A DNA stretch of 64,000 nucleotides from Riptortus pedestris (GCA_019009955.1 CM032232.1:141572501-141636500); one strand, 5' to 3'. Positions 35,880 through 48,850 are shown, numbered from the stretch's first letter. Numbers and translations: made by a program. The notes: generated by a model from the letters alone, not told the origin.

Positions 35880-36720
35880 TCAAGTCACAATGAATGAACT
35901 GCTATAACTCAATAAGTCTCATCAAAGACCTGATGTTCTAAAACTTTGTCGATGATCTGCTGCTATAAGTCTCATCAAAGACCTGCTGCTTTAAAATCGT
36001 GTCGATGGTTTGCTGCTATAAGTCTCATCAAAGACCTGATGTTCTAAAACTTTGTCGATGATCTGCTGCTATAAGTCTCATCAAAGACCTGCTGCTTTAA
36101 AACCTTGTCGATGGTCTGCTGCTATAAGTCTCATCAAAGACCTGCTGCTCTATATCTTTGTCGATGGTCTGCTGCTATAAGTCTCATCAAAGACCTGCTG
36201 CTCTATATCTTTGTCGATGGTCTGCTGCTATAAGTCTCATCAAAGACCTCCTGCTCTATATCTTTGTCGATGGTCTGCTGCTATAAGTCTCATCAAAGAC
36301 CTGCTGCTCTATATCTTTGTCGAAGGTCTACTGCTATAAGTCTCATCAAAGACCTGCTGCTTTAAAATAGTGTCGATGGTCTGCTGCTGTAAGTCTCATC
36401 AAAGACCTGCTGCTTTAAAATAGTGTCGATGGTCTGCTGCTGTAAGTCTCATCAAAGACCTGCTGCTCTATATCTTGGTCGACGGTCTGCTGCTATAAGT
36501 CTCATCAAAGACCTGCTGCTCTATATCTTTGTCGATGGTCTCCTGCTATGTCTCATCAATGACTATGTCTCATCAAAGATCTGCTGCCTTAAAATCTTGT
36601 CGATGGTCTGCTGCTATGTCTCATCAAAGACCTGATGCTGTAAGCCTTTGTCTATGGTCTGCTGCTGTAAGTCTCATCAAAGGCTTGCTATTCTCGAATT
36701 TGGTCGATGGTCTTGAGTTT
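35880..36720. repeat. 53-bp minisatellite between OBP-4 and OBP-3
   Basis: About 15 copies of a 53-bp unit (GACCTGCTGCTCTATATCTT, TGTCGATGGTCTGCTGCTAT, AAGTCTCATCAAA). The open frames at 36423-36726 are periodicity artefacts. Confidence 0.92.
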
Positions 36721-37400
36721 AGTTGATGGTCTGCTGCTCAAGAATCATGTCGATTACGTGATTCTTTAAAAGCTCCTAGATGAGCTGCTTCACTTGAATC
36801 TTGTCCCTGACCTAATGCCCTGGAATCATGACAACGACCTGTTCCTCTTGAGTTTTGTTGATGTTCTGCAGCTCAAGAATCTTGTCGATTACGTTATTCC
36901 TTAAAAGCTTGTAGATGAGTTGTAAGACTTTATCTTGTCCAAGACCTGATGCCCTGGAATCTTGACGATGGCCTGTTCCTCTTGAGTTTAGTTGATGTTC
37001 TGCAGCTCAAGAATCTTGTCGATTACGTTATTCCTTAAAAGCTTGTAGATGAGTTGTAAGACTTTATCTTGTCCAAGACCTGATGCCCTGGAATCTTGAC
37101 GATAACCTGATGCTTTGGAGTCTTGACAATAACCTGTTCCTCTTGAGTTTTGTTGATGGTCTGCAGTTCAAGAATCTTGTTAATTACCTGATACCTAGAA
37201 AGTCCCTAGACAATCTGCTATACTTGAATCTTCTCCAATACTCTGGATGGACCTGATGCTCTGGAATTTAAATGATAACCTAATATTCTGGAATCTTGTT
37301 GATGACCTGCAGCTTTAGAGTCTTGTCGAATAGTGAATGGCACAGAATCTTGTCGATTACTTTATGCCTTAAAATCTTGCCAATGAATATCTTCAGCAGA
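36721..37400. repeat. Diverged longer-period tandem repeats
   Basis: Continues the minisatellite as units over 100 bp built from CTTGTCGATTACGTTATTCC, AAGACCTGATGCCCTGGAAT and GTTCCTCTTGAGTTTTGTTG. Two adjacent units (about 36850-36975 and 36985-37100) are almost identical. Confidence 0.8.
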
Positions 37401-37701
37401 CCCAAAGGTTTAATGTAACTTATTATTCGCAATAATATAAGCAATATCACTTTTTTCATTCTTCAAGAATCATAATTAGTTTACTTATAGAGGCCTAGAT
37501 TTTGGAATATGCTATTCAATATGTTATTTACGCCTTAAAATAAATGCTCCGAGATTTGTTAGTAGAATGTTAATTTTTCTTTATTTATATTTAGATAAAT
37601 ATGACATATTCTATTTCTGGGTAGATTGGTGAAAGGTGTAAAAAAATGACCTCTGATGAATAATATGTCGAGTGGATAATTGATTTCATTATTATATATA
37701 A

Positions 37702-37735
37702 TATATAAAGGCCGCAGTCCGTTGGTACATTCAGT
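37702..37735 (+). promoter_or_regulatory. OBP-3 core promoter (TATA + initiator)
   Basis: TATATAAAG at 37702-37710 is followed about 31 nt later by an arthropod-type TCAGT initiator at 37731-37735. Transcription from here would leave a 5' leader of about 31 nt before the ATG. The stretch from the TATA box to the ATG is nearly the same as in OBP-4 and OBP-2. Confidence 0.8.
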
Positions 37736-37763
37736 CTGGGAACAACAATTGGCAGAAGAGAAT

Positions 37764-40700
37764 ATGGACATGTCAACGACTTACTTGCTTACTGCTCTCT
37801 TGCTCATTGTCCCCGAGGTAAGTATAAATAATTGTATAATAGTATATGCCCTAATTAAATACCTAAGTTACTGTTTCAAACATACCATTTCATCTGACAA
37901 CAGTTAGACACGCAGGGCTGTGTAAACTATGGACATTTCCCACCTGTTAGAATAGAATCCTGGGTCCCATCCTTGCTAGAAATTATTATTATTTATTTAT
38001 ACAGGAGCACCCGCACCTTGGCTATCTGGCTCAAAGTTTCACAATGTAAAATGAAAACAAAATTATAGAAAAATAACAAAAAATGCAGCAACAAATAAAA
38101 AATTAAATACAATATATAATCATTAAATACTAGTAATAAAGACAATTAATAACATTTGACTAGTCATAAATACATCAATTTAAATTGGTTTTAATAAAAA
38201 AAAAAAAAAATCACATTATACATCAGAGAAGATCAATACTTTCCAAGGATATGAAAAAAAGAAAGATTGGTAAGTTCTATCTTTGCTCCTAGGTGTTTGT
38301 TTAGCTAGTGAAGGTTGATTTGTTTTGCAAATTTAAAGTTCATTAAATATTCTTCTATACATATTTCCCGTATCATGAATGTTAACCGAGATATATGGAT
38401 TTTTTAGTTTTCAACTTTCAGTAAACCCCATCTTCAAGGCGTAAACTATTCACATTTCCCACCTGTTGGAATAACGCACTTGTGGTATCATCATACCACA
38501 AATTCTCTATTTCTATGTTAAATATTTTGTATTTAAAATTGAAATGAAGTGTTTCATTTAAATAACAGCTTATTCTTAATATGACATGAAGAGAAGTGGG
38601 AAGTATAAATAATTTTACAGTAGTATATGTTTTAAATCAAATGTGTAAGCAAAGTAACAATTTCCAGCATACTGTTAAGTTATACAATTCAATAGTACAA
38701 CCCATTTCTGTTCAATATAAGTGCGATTTACCTGAAATAGTTGACGTTTTTACAATTCGAACGGTGCTCAGAGTTTCATTTTAATTTTATTATTAAATTA
38801 AATGATTTATTAACGTCCATTTTACGCAACGTAGGTTAATTCGGGCGGGTTATCTACAGTTTACCACCCTTTTCTAGCCAGGGTGGCACTCAGGATTTTA
38901 TTTAATGAATTCCGTCATTAAATTAGTTCCTTTGTCCAAGCTGGAATCGAACTCGGCGCTCAAGGATTACCATGTGAGATTAAACTTAAGAGTTTAATCT
39001 CACATGGTAAACTTAGAGCGCCGAGTTCGATTATCGCCTGGGTAAAGGAAATTATTTAGTGACGAGCTATTTAAATAAAATCCTAAGTTGCAAAAAGTGG
39101 TCATTAGTAAAAAATAATAAATTAAAAAACAATGGAAATATAACAATGATATATTTGTTATTAAATGTATAAGAATAGTTACTATTTCCAACATACTACT
39201 TAGTGTCTCAACAGTTTAAAAAACCTTTAAGATGAAAGATCTAAATTGATAACCAACCTTATTTTTTCGTAAGCCAACGTTTTTTTCGTTTATATGTTCT
39301 TGCAAAAGCAGTGAACTTTTTAGAAATAGTTAATGTACAAAGTGTTTTTTTTTTTTTTCAGTTATGTAGTTTCATTTTAACTTTTAAACCAAAAGATTCC
39401 TAAAAAGACCAACTGAAGCCTCAATTATGTTAATATTCACAATTTAAAAAACAAGGAAGCATATAATAATACACGTATTAGTATGTAATCATATTATCAA
39501 TGGATGTGTGTATATACCGAACACTTTCATTAATAATTTTACTCCAAAAAAGTCCATCAAAGTATGGTTGCTTCGCGGTGGGCATGATGAGGACACACAT
39601 TTTGATCATTAACGTTCTTAACGTCAAATCAGACTGTTATATGTTAAAAACTCTCATACATTATGTAGAAGTGACATTTAAACTGTGTTAAAATTATTAA
39701 CAATAGTCATGTATGTTTTTAAGTTTTATCCCCAAATTTTTTTTATTTGGTTTGTGCCCCACGTCGATGGTGATTGGCGAGATCTCTGTTAGAATAATAT
39801 ATTTATTCCTTCATGTGCACGTTAGTTGTACTTTATTTATATAGTATGGAAAATATTCCTTAAATATCTGAGTGGTTCTCATATCCGTGCTTTGTCTAAA
39901 TGAATATTGTTACGTTTTTATTACCAAAACCAGTAATACACGTTTTTAATAAGAGTTCTTTTGGATTGCAAAATTAAATACTCCCAAGTTTCACAGTTTT
40001 TATCACTGCACAATTTATTTCACAATGCACAATACACTTGGTAATTATTCTTAATTACTACTCACAGTATACACTGATAGCGTCACTGTTCTTCAGATTA
40101 CACAGTCCAACAATTCACTCACGGTCACTGAAGTTCACAATAAGACAGCACTGCACTGTCCTGTACTTCACGGCACTGCACTGTCTTAAACACGGCACTA
40201 AACTGTTATTTACAGACACGGCACTAAACTGTTACTTACAGACATGGCACAACACTGTTCTTCTTATAAAAACACTTTACCACACTGCACTAAGTCGCAC
40301 TGTAGCCCTGATGTGACCATCAAGATCGCTGAGCATAAAACTGACTCGTTCCCGGCAGGCCCTTCTTTATATAGCTTGGCGGCATACATCAAAGGGGAAT
40401 CGTCTGTACCTGTCGACGTCTGGCAGGAAGGTACTGGTACGACCTAGGACATTCTGTCGGTTTCTTTGATCTACGTCACACTTTCCAAATACGCGACTCT
40501 CCCTCTCTGAAGGATTATACATGTATGTATTTAATTTTCGCAACAATATAATAAAGGTTATCCCTTTGAAATCTTTTTAGGTATACTGTAGACCTATTCT
40601 ATTTTATTCTATATGTATTTGCAAATGTTTATATCTTTTAGATATGTTAGTATTTGTGGAATATATTGGCCGCTGTCAGTTAATAGTTCTGTCATATCGT

Positions 40701-43195
40701 ATGGTATGTGAAGGCAAGGTGTTTGTTGCAGTATTTGCATATAGGGTTATCATTCCTTGCCATTAAGTGTCTATGTGTCAGGTATGTGTGGCCGATCCTG
40801 AGTCTGGCAAGAACAACTTCCTCCCGTCGAGTACTCCTATGGCTCGATGGCCATTTCTATTCACAAAAGATATTTGTTTGAATTTCCCTAACATTAAAAA
40901 AAAATCATACAAAATTCAATATGAACTTTTTGCCATTTGGCTAATCGGACCGTATAATCGACAAGTTACCACCCATTTCTATCCAGGATGGGACTTAAGA
41001 TTTTATTTAATAAGATCGTCAACAAATACATTTTTTATTACCACATGGCTATTGAACCCATAACTCTAGGTTCACCAAGTTCATTCACACTATGGACTTA
41101 TAAAAACACTGTCAACAATTAATATATTAAGTGAAAATTCCATCATTTGATCACCATAAGATTTATATATGGTGATTTGAAACATATGTTACAGGTAATT
41201 TCTGAAAAAAGTGTTCTGGAAGAAATGATGAAGTATGCAGAAGAATGCCAGAAAGAATCTGGATTTTCCATGGCTTCGTCAAAAAATATCAAAAGTATGT
41301 ATCATTGAAGTGCATACATTTTTTCAAACGAATAAGAATGTGATTTATATGTATACATTTAAGTTAGGTTTGAAGTGACTCAGTGTAAATACTAGGCATG
41401 AATGTTAACAGTAATTATACAGAAATCAAAATAAATGTAAGGAAATAAATTATATGTATACATACATATATATTTTATTTATTTATTTACATCCTGAATT
41501 AACCCCACATGAATGAGTTTATTTGCCACACGTCTCGTACATCCATTTGTGCATAACGTGTCCTATACATAATAAAAACTATGAATAAAATAAAATTATT
41601 TATAACAGAAAGAAAAAAAAAAAAGAAAATTTAGGTTTCAGTGATGAATAAATAATTAAATTAACTGTATTTGAGTTTTAAATAATTCAGGCAGTTAAAC
41701 ATTTCTTCAGCATATTTGTTTTAATAGTATATATATTTATATACATAATAATAATAATTTATTATATTATATAATGACACTTATTGTCTTTTTAGGTGTA
41801 GAGGACATACCGGAACAAGGAAAGGTATGGTATATTCATTTTTTCATTTGCCTTATTTTATAAAACACGTGTGTAAGAAGGACATTAAATTTATGTTTGA
41901 AATTAGATATTTAGTTGCTTGAGGCTTAATGCGTTGTGTCAGTTGGAGGTTCACTGAAGGCTGAGAACTTAAAAAAAAAAATCAAATATGTATGTCGGCT
42001 AATTTTCAAGAAAAAAAAATGTTTTACACCCATCTCATTGTGACGGAAATACTTTGGATTTTCGGGATAATTCGAGTTTTCGATTTTACGCCTGTCAATG
42101 CAATCTTTTTTTTCCGGATAAAAGCTTAATGTGAAGTTTGGTATGAATATCTCAAAATTTGCGGCCGCTAAAAATAAAGTAGTATAACAATATATAGGTA
42201 CATCAAATTATAAATTCAAACCGATATTGTTTTTGGTACACATATAGGTACTATACTTAATTGTCAAGTGAGCGATTTCAACAGGTCCTTTCCCCAGAGA
42301 AAACCAGAAAGTGTGCCATAAATTAACTCGTCATGAGTTAAACCTCAATAGTTGATTTTCCTTAAGGAAAATCCCCTAAAACTGCTATAATATAATTCTA
42401 CATTTCAAAGTGTGCCATAAATTAATATGTAACTCCTGTTTCAGTGTTTCGTCGCGTGTATGGCCCAGAAAACAGGACAGGTAAGTAGGAAATATACTTA
42501 AAGTTTTGGATTTATTAATGTTTTTTTACTGTCAATAGCTATAAATATTAATACACTGTGGCGTTGATGCTTTATTTATTCTAGCTTACCAAAGAGGGGT
42601 TTAATTTGGAAAAAATAAAGGAAAACCTGACCAAGCTCAAAGAAGCATTGAAGGGTCTTGATAAATCTTTCAACATAACATCAGCGCCTAGGAGCACTGA
42701 AGATGAGCTGAAAATAATGGAAAACTGCGCTAAAGACAGTGAGATAGTATAAAGTTATTTCATTTATACTTTAGACACTCTTTAAGGGAAACATAAGGAA
42801 CTCATTATAAATTCGATATAACTCAACATAGCATTCCTTAAAAAAAAAAATAAAAAATATCTTTACTTCTTCAAGTAGATGTGTCGTTAAAATAAGTTGC
42901 TTTGAAATGCATGTTATCAATTCTCTGAATAACCTTTATTTTATTTATTTTTCAGTAAAAGTCACTGAAGATAATTTATGTGACACTGCACACCAGTTTA
43001 TTGTATGTTATTTTAAAAAAGTAAGTATTAAATTCCCTTCATGTGTATGTGAATTTTTAGCAGATTTCCCTTTAGGGGTAAATCAGCTATTGAGGTCGTA
43101 CTCATGACGCGAGTTTTGAAAAATTTCCTCAAATGTCCATCGATCCTACCCAGGAGATGACGAAAATGAGGTCCGTTCAAAATTATATATATATA

Positions 43196-43258
<63 letters not shown>

Positions 43259-43964
43259 CTGTTAACGCTCTAGCGGTCGCAATTTGTGTTTGATCGTTAC
43301 CAAACTTCATATTTAAGCGTTTTACGTAAAAAGAGAGATCAAGTTCGTTAATGGCTGAAATCGGACCAGTGGGAGGGGGGGTTTAGAGGGGGAGATTTTT
43401 GAAAATTCAAAATATCTCCGTTATTATGCGTCGGATCGAAAAATTGTATAAAATCAATCTTATTGTAAATTAAATTTACTATAAATATTGTTCTATACAT
43501 TTATTCTGTATCTTGAATATTAACCGAGATATTTGCATTTGTATTGTGTGTGTGGTCGACGGAACCCCGCCATGTTCCGGACTCTCCGCCGAGAGCTCTG
43601 GTGGCCGTTTCCAGAACTATTCGTCCCTCGTGAATAGGTTTAGAGATCCTTTCCTACTACAGCTGTTATTAGGCGGATTTCTCTATTGTAAAACTTCACG
43701 TGGGAAATCTGCTTAGTTTACGCAGCCCCTGCGTGACGGACTTTTTTATTTTCTGCATAAACGTATCCAATAGTATTGCTCTGATGTGGTCTATTTTAAA
43801 ATAGTGTAATTAACTTTTCAGAATTTTAAATATCATGGTATTCAATTTCATTCCAAGCCATACAGTGAATTGCTGTAAATATATGATTTGTGTTCATATG
43901 AATTTTGTTTCTGATTTATAATTTGTGTTCACTTATTTTTCAGTTGGAACCATCTAAAGCATAA
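37764..43964 (+). CDS. OBP-3: odorant-binding protein, 7 exons, 152 aa
   Basis: Complete OBP. Exons: 37764-37817 (signal peptide MDMSTTYLLTALLLIVPE, residues 1-18), 41195-41294 (C1 = Cys36), 41796-41824 (SVEDIPEQGK), 42445-42480 (CFVACMAQKTGQ; C2 = Cys62, C3 = Cys66), 42585-42738 (LTKEGFNLEK...MENCAKD; C4 = Cys121), 42956-43020 (IKVTEDNLCDTAHQ...; C5 = Cys133, C6 = Cys142) and 43944-43964 (LEPSKA, stop). Lengths of exons 1-6 equal those of OBP-2 and OBP-4. A TATA box and TCAGT initiator lie 62 and 33 nt before the ATG. Intron 1 is 3.4 kb and holds a solo LTR, a LINE relic and SINE pieces; intron 6 holds a full DINE-like repeat. AATAAA is at 44038-44043. N-glycosylation sequon NIT is seen in the C3-C4 segment. 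Function is by family only. Confidence 0.94.
38800..39115. repeat. Two SINE fragments head to head
   Basis: A minus-strand SINE (38800 to about 38985) meets a plus-strand one (about 38985-39115), making a palindrome around TTAAACTTAAGAGTTTAA. Confidence 0.7.
39908..40545 (+). mobile_element. Solo LTR (638 bp) in OBP-3 intron 1
   Basis: TGTTACG...CGCAACA flanked by ATAT at 39904-39907 and 40546-40549. Same family as 8929-9538, with a TATATAG box near 40370. Confidence 0.8.
40668..40860 (-). pseudogene. LINE C-terminal relic (Jockey/I-like)
   Basis: Minus strand reads RREEVVLARLRIGHTYLTHR then NPICKYCN, the conserved region between RNase H and the CCHC tail of Jockey-type LINEs. It is short and soon hits stops. 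Confidence 0.65.
43054..43741 (-). mobile_element. DINE-like repeat in OBP-3 intron 6
   Basis: Complete minus-strand copy: TTTTTAGCAGATTTCCC left end, (TA)n 43183-43255, GGGAGGGGGGGTTTAGAGGG block, and CGCAGCCCCTGCGTGACGGAC-like right end. OBP-4 intron 6 has no counterpart at this place. Confidence 0.78.
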
Positions 43965-44037
43965 CACAGCTGATCAACGGAAATCGGCACCAATGTTGAC
44001 TTCGATATATGTGATCATTTATTAAAAAATATAAAGA

Positions 44038-44043
44038 AATAAA
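44038..44043 (+). terminator. OBP-3 poly(A) signal
   Basis: AATAAA about 75 nt after the OBP-3 stop codon, followed by a second overlapping AATAAA. Confidence 0.7.
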
Positions 44044-44169
44044 ATAAAATTTGGATTTATGAAACCTGTGTTTTGAGTCAGAAATATTTCCCATTTGTGT
44101 CCACATGTTTCAATTATTTCCTTTACCAACTCAATATATAATTGAAGATAAGAAGAACTAAGCAGATTT

Positions 44170-44690
44170 CTAACCTCATAATTTGCATTTAGCTCAAAAC
44201 AAAAACAAAAACAATATTTGGCATTTAAGCTTCAAATAATGTGCTTCATAATAATACAGCTTATTGTCAAAATCACATTAGTAGGTGTGGGGGTTTACTA
44301 TAAGCCGAAAACTAAAATAAAAATAGAAATATCTCGGTTAATAATCAATATGGTGAAAACACGTACTTAACAATATTTATAGAACATTACATTTGCAATA
44401 AAATTGCTTCTCTACAATTTTTATAATGACGGAGATATTTTGAATTTTCTAAGTTCCCCCCCTGTAAATCCCTCTCCCACTGGTCCGATTTCAACCATTA
44501 ACCAACTTGATCTTTTTTGTACATAAAACGATTAAATATCGAGTTTGGTAAAGATTAAACAATAATTGTTACAGTTAGAGCATTGGTCCTGGGTAGGATC
44601 GATGGAGTTTTGAAGAAATTTTTCGAATATCCCATTCTGAGCGCAACCTCAATAGCTGTTTTCCCCTAAGGGAGATCTCCTAAAACGAAT
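44170..44690 (+). repeat. DINE-like repeat, degraded
   Basis: Starts with AAGCAGATTTCTAACC near 44160, includes the CCCTCTCCCACTGGTCCGAT block and ends AGGGAGATCTCCTAAAA near 44685. Confidence 0.55.
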
Positions 44691-44989
44691 TTGACTACGG
44701 AATATGGATCCTCTGTAATTTTAAATACTTTAAACTAATAAAAATGTGTACTAATTTACAGTAGTTATTTTTAAAAAGAATACATATTTACAACTGCATA
44801 GCTTCATGTAAAAAAAAAAGAGCTGTGCCTTCCAGGGAAGAATCATCGGCCCACAGTTTTTTGATAAAGCATTAAATGGTACAGTCTTCAACCGCTTCAT
44901 AAATAAAGAATTTCTAAATTAAATACAAGACATACCCCCGATGCAATGAAATAAAATGTAGCTGCAGCTTAACGGATCTCCTTCCCACT

Positions 44990-45391
44990 TCTAAATCACT
45001 ACTCAATCAACAATAAGTTAAATCTTTTCCTATTGCTTTTTCAGCAAATATGCACATAACAAAAGTTGTTCATTTAGAGTAACTTTTGTTATATGCACTT
45101 TTGCCAATGCATTGAGCAATTGATTCAAATGTATGTCAATATTTTCTCATTAATAATTCAAATATATGCATAATGCACAGGAAACGGGAAATATGACAAT
45201 ATGCAGGACAGTGAAGTCTTACATAAAAAAATAATTTTATTATGAACAATCCACAGAAACCACGGGTGTTAACCCTAAACACTGGGACTGGTAAATGTCA
45301 AAATATTGTGCAAAGTAAGCACTTGCACAAAAATATACCATCACCATTCAGCCTCAAATGAATTCCTGAGCGAAGCCGGGTATCTGAGCTA

Positions 45392-45433
<42 letters not shown>

Positions 45434-45572
45434 TCACAAATACATTTTTGAACGGACCTCATTTTTGTGATCTCCTAGGTAGGATCGATGGACATTTGAA
45501 GAAAAATTTCGAAAATTGCGTACAATGAGTACAACCTCAATAGCTGATTTCCCTCAAGGGAAGCCTGCTAAA
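44990..45572 (+). mobile_element. Helitron 3' portion nested in DINE-like repeat
   Basis: Helitron-like sequence ends with CTAG at about 45393 after a CGAAGCCGGGTA hairpin remnant. The (TA)n at 45398-45425 leads into a DINE-like 3' end with the CCCTCAAGGG stem-loop (about 45548). Confidence 0.55.
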
Positions 45573-45724
45573 AAAAAATAATATAGGTTATAAATTCAAT
45601 TTCAGTAGCAGCAATACACAGTGCCGAATTGGATTTCAAACGTCTTTTCAAGTACATTAATGAAGAAGGACGCATTTCCGAACATTTGTAAATATTGTAG
45701 TGCAAAGAAAAAACTGATTTCTGT

Positions 45725-46983
45725 TTTAGGAGATTTCCCTTACGGGAACTCAGCTATTGCGGTTGTCCTCTTGACGGAATTTTCGACATTTTTCTTCAAA
45801 TGTCCACCGATCCTACTTCCTACTTAATTTGATATCTATTTGATTTGTATTTTTTGTAATGAGTTCCGCTTACAGTAAACCTCCACTCCTGCTAGGGACA
45901 TATTAATAATAAGCTGATATCTCATGAGGCACCTCATTATTAGGTTAAATACAAAATATTGTTTTCAACAAAGCTTTATTTTACGAGGTACAAACAAATA
46001 CGTTCTGTTGAACAACCTCCCCCTTTTTTTTCTTGGACTACAAAAATCTGAGTGATTGAGATAGAAATTATTTTGGTTCATTTCAAATTACTCCATTAAC
46101 TATAGTAAATAGTTTCCAATAAAATTAATATTTTATATTCAAGATATATTTCTTTAATTGTTTGTTTTTCTGGTCTATCTATCGATAATGCGCTACACTG
46201 TGGGCTTACCTTTGTGTTTACAATCCAGCCGTTTGACTTTGTAGGGACTATTAACTTATATTGTAAATTCACTGAACGATTTCTCATTGCCGTTTGTAAG
46301 TATTCACTAATATTCACGGAAGTGTTACCTTTATGTATATTTATCTATTGTAAACCTTCGCTGGCTAACCTGCTAGTTCCTCAATCATGTGAAAAATCTC
46401 ATAACCGTCTGAATCGTATTTTGCCCCCCCCCCCCTGTCTATTGTCTTCCCGGATTCCTTAATTTGGAATGGGTGAGATTAAAATTATTCTGGCTTATTA
46501 TTAATTACAGTACTAGATATAATAAATAGTTATGAATAAAATTTATAACTTATATTCAAATGCATTTCCGTAATTGATTTTATTTCCGGTAAAAGCTGGC
46601 TAACCTGATTGTTTACAACTCAGACTGTTTGCTATCAGGAAAGTTCTTACTATTTGACTTGCCCTTTATTTGTTTACTTAATATTCACTTAGTATTAAGT
46701 CTTACAAATAATAGATATTCTGTGGTACTGTTTAGAATTGGTGTAATAAATGCTCAGAGCGCTGCTATCATTAAAGGTAAGTCCATCTTTTGTGTTCTTG
46801 TTCTTTTTTTGAGATTGAATTGTTTTTAATTTAATCTCGGGTCCTAATGGACGAGAGTTACTTTCCTGCCAAAAGCTAGTTCGGCCGTTTCCTTGACTGG
46901 CTTGGCTCTCCTGAAATTTCTCTATTGTAAAACTTCACGTGGGAAATCTGCTTAGTTTACGCAGCCCCTGCGTGACGGACATT
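45725..46983 (-). mobile_element. DINE-like repeat, long variant
   Basis: 3' end at 45727-45760, 5' end CGCAGCCCCTGCGTGACGG at about 46960. The middle matches the extra segment also seen at 30120-31060 and 62740-62960. Confidence 0.55.
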
Positions 46984-46989
46984 TTTCAA

Positions 46990-47279
46990 TTTCATGCCTC
47001 CCCTATAATTTCAGGACTCCTGTTTGTCTGAATATTAATATAGTCTAAAGTCTAAGTTGGGCTAGTAGTAATATACATACCAAGTTTCATAAAATTCGGT
47101 TCAGCCTTTTATGCGTTAAAAGGTAACAAACAAACAAACAAACACACACGAAAGAAACAAAATGTAGTTATGGTGTCTATGACATGTGAAACGAAAATTT
47201 ATCGTGAAATTTCGAGAAAAAAATCAATGTACAGACAGAGGTTACAATATTATATATATTATCTATATATATATATATA

Positions 47280-47325
<46 letters not shown>
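46990..47325 (-). mobile_element. Helitron 5' portion plus (TA)n
   Basis: Minus-strand 5' end (ATGTACAGACAGAGGTTACA) adjoins a (TA)n tract at 47256-47325. Confidence 0.55.
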
Positions 47326-47327
<2 letters not shown>

Positions 47328-47329
47328 AA

Positions 47330-47960
47330 ACTCAAATATTAATCGAGAAATTCATACTTTCTTTTTTTTAGCCTCCCGTAAATCCCCAATTCCTTATTTT
47401 AAAATTGGAAACATTTGATGAGAACAGATCAGTAGTGTCATAAATCAAGTGGGAAGTCTGCTTGGTTTACGCAGCCCTGTGTGATTGACTTCCTGGACAT
47501 TCTTTTATGGTGTTGCCTAGCTTGCAATGCTCATATGTATTGCGGGCTTGTCTCGCTGTATGTCACATCGGAAACAAGAAGTTATTTTGAAATGGTTAGG
47601 TCCAATATTTCCAAAGTGGTCGAGATCGACCCCTTGATGTCAGAATCGGACTCCCAAGAGACGACATAAACGAAAAATGATTTTGGTTGTCGACGAGGTC
47701 TAAAAATTGACCCGTATTAATTTAAAACAAGTTCTTATTTGAAACTTTCAGGATTCTGAGGAATTTGTATTGCGTATACCAACTTGTTATAATGACAGGG
47801 TAATTTTATTTAAAATGAAGTATCATTGTTGTACTTTTGAATAACTCAGCAAGTCGAAGTGGACCAGTTAGTACAAGATAATGTGTTCCAGCATACAAGT
47901 CTTTCAGAAACGTTTTGACTAGTTTTGTATTTGTCGCATATACACATGGTATTTACTAGA
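47330..47960. other. Intergenic, mostly unrecognised
   Basis: Apart from a DINE-like 5' end at about 47450-47492 (minus strand) I recognise nothing. Confidence 0.4.
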
Positions 47961-47962
47961 TA

Positions 47963-47967
<5 letters not shown>

Positions 47968-48012
<45 letters not shown>

Positions 48013-48850
48013 GTTACCGCTCTAGCCGTCACAATTATTGTTTGATCGTTACCAAATTCGATATTTACTCATTTTATGCAAAAAAAAACAAATGCAGTTC
48101 GATAACGGCAGAAACCAGACGAGTGGGAGGGGGGGGGATTTAAGAGAAGGGATTTTCGAAAATACGATAATCTCCGTTACTAAACGTCGGATCGAAACCT
48201 GTATAAAACCAATCTTATTGCAAATTACATTTACTAAAAATATTGTTATATACATTTATTCTCTGTCTTGAATATTAACTGAGGTATTTGCATTTTTTAT
48301 AAAGTGTCAGGATAACGAGGAGATCGCTATTTGTCGGCTCTGTTAGTGAGATTCCGTTGAACATTGGTTCGGCCGTTTCCGTAACTGGTCGGCTATAGTA
48401 AAAATGTTTTAGAGACTCATGCAAGCTTTTACTTTGTAGGATATATGCAAATATTTGTCTGTTACCGCTCTAGCGGTCGCAATTTTTGTTTGATCGGAAC
48501 CTAACTCGATATTTAGTCGTTTTATGTAAAAAGAAAGATCAAGTTCGTTAACGCCTGAAATCGGACCAGTGGGAGGGGGGGTTTAGAGGGGAGGATTTTC
48601 GAAAATTCGAAATATCTCCGTTATCGAAAAATTGTATAGAACCTATCTTATAGCAAATTAATTTTACTGTAAAATATTGTTATATACATTTATTTTCTAT
48701 CTTGAATATTAACCGAGATATTTGCATTTTAGCAGATTTCCCTTAAGGGAAATCAGCTATTGAGGTTGTACTCATGACGGAATTTTCGAAATATTTCTTC
48801 AAATGTCCATCGATCCTACCTAGTAGATTACGAAAATGAAGTCCGTTCAA

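Noticed and set aside
35880..36720. CRISPR-like regular repeats
   Set aside because: Whole 53-bp units repeat with no unique spacers; the context is an animal intergenic minisatellite.
37764..43964. Chemosensory protein (CSP) instead of OBP
   Set aside because: CSPs have four cysteines with C-X6-C spacing; here there are six with X3 and X8 spacing.
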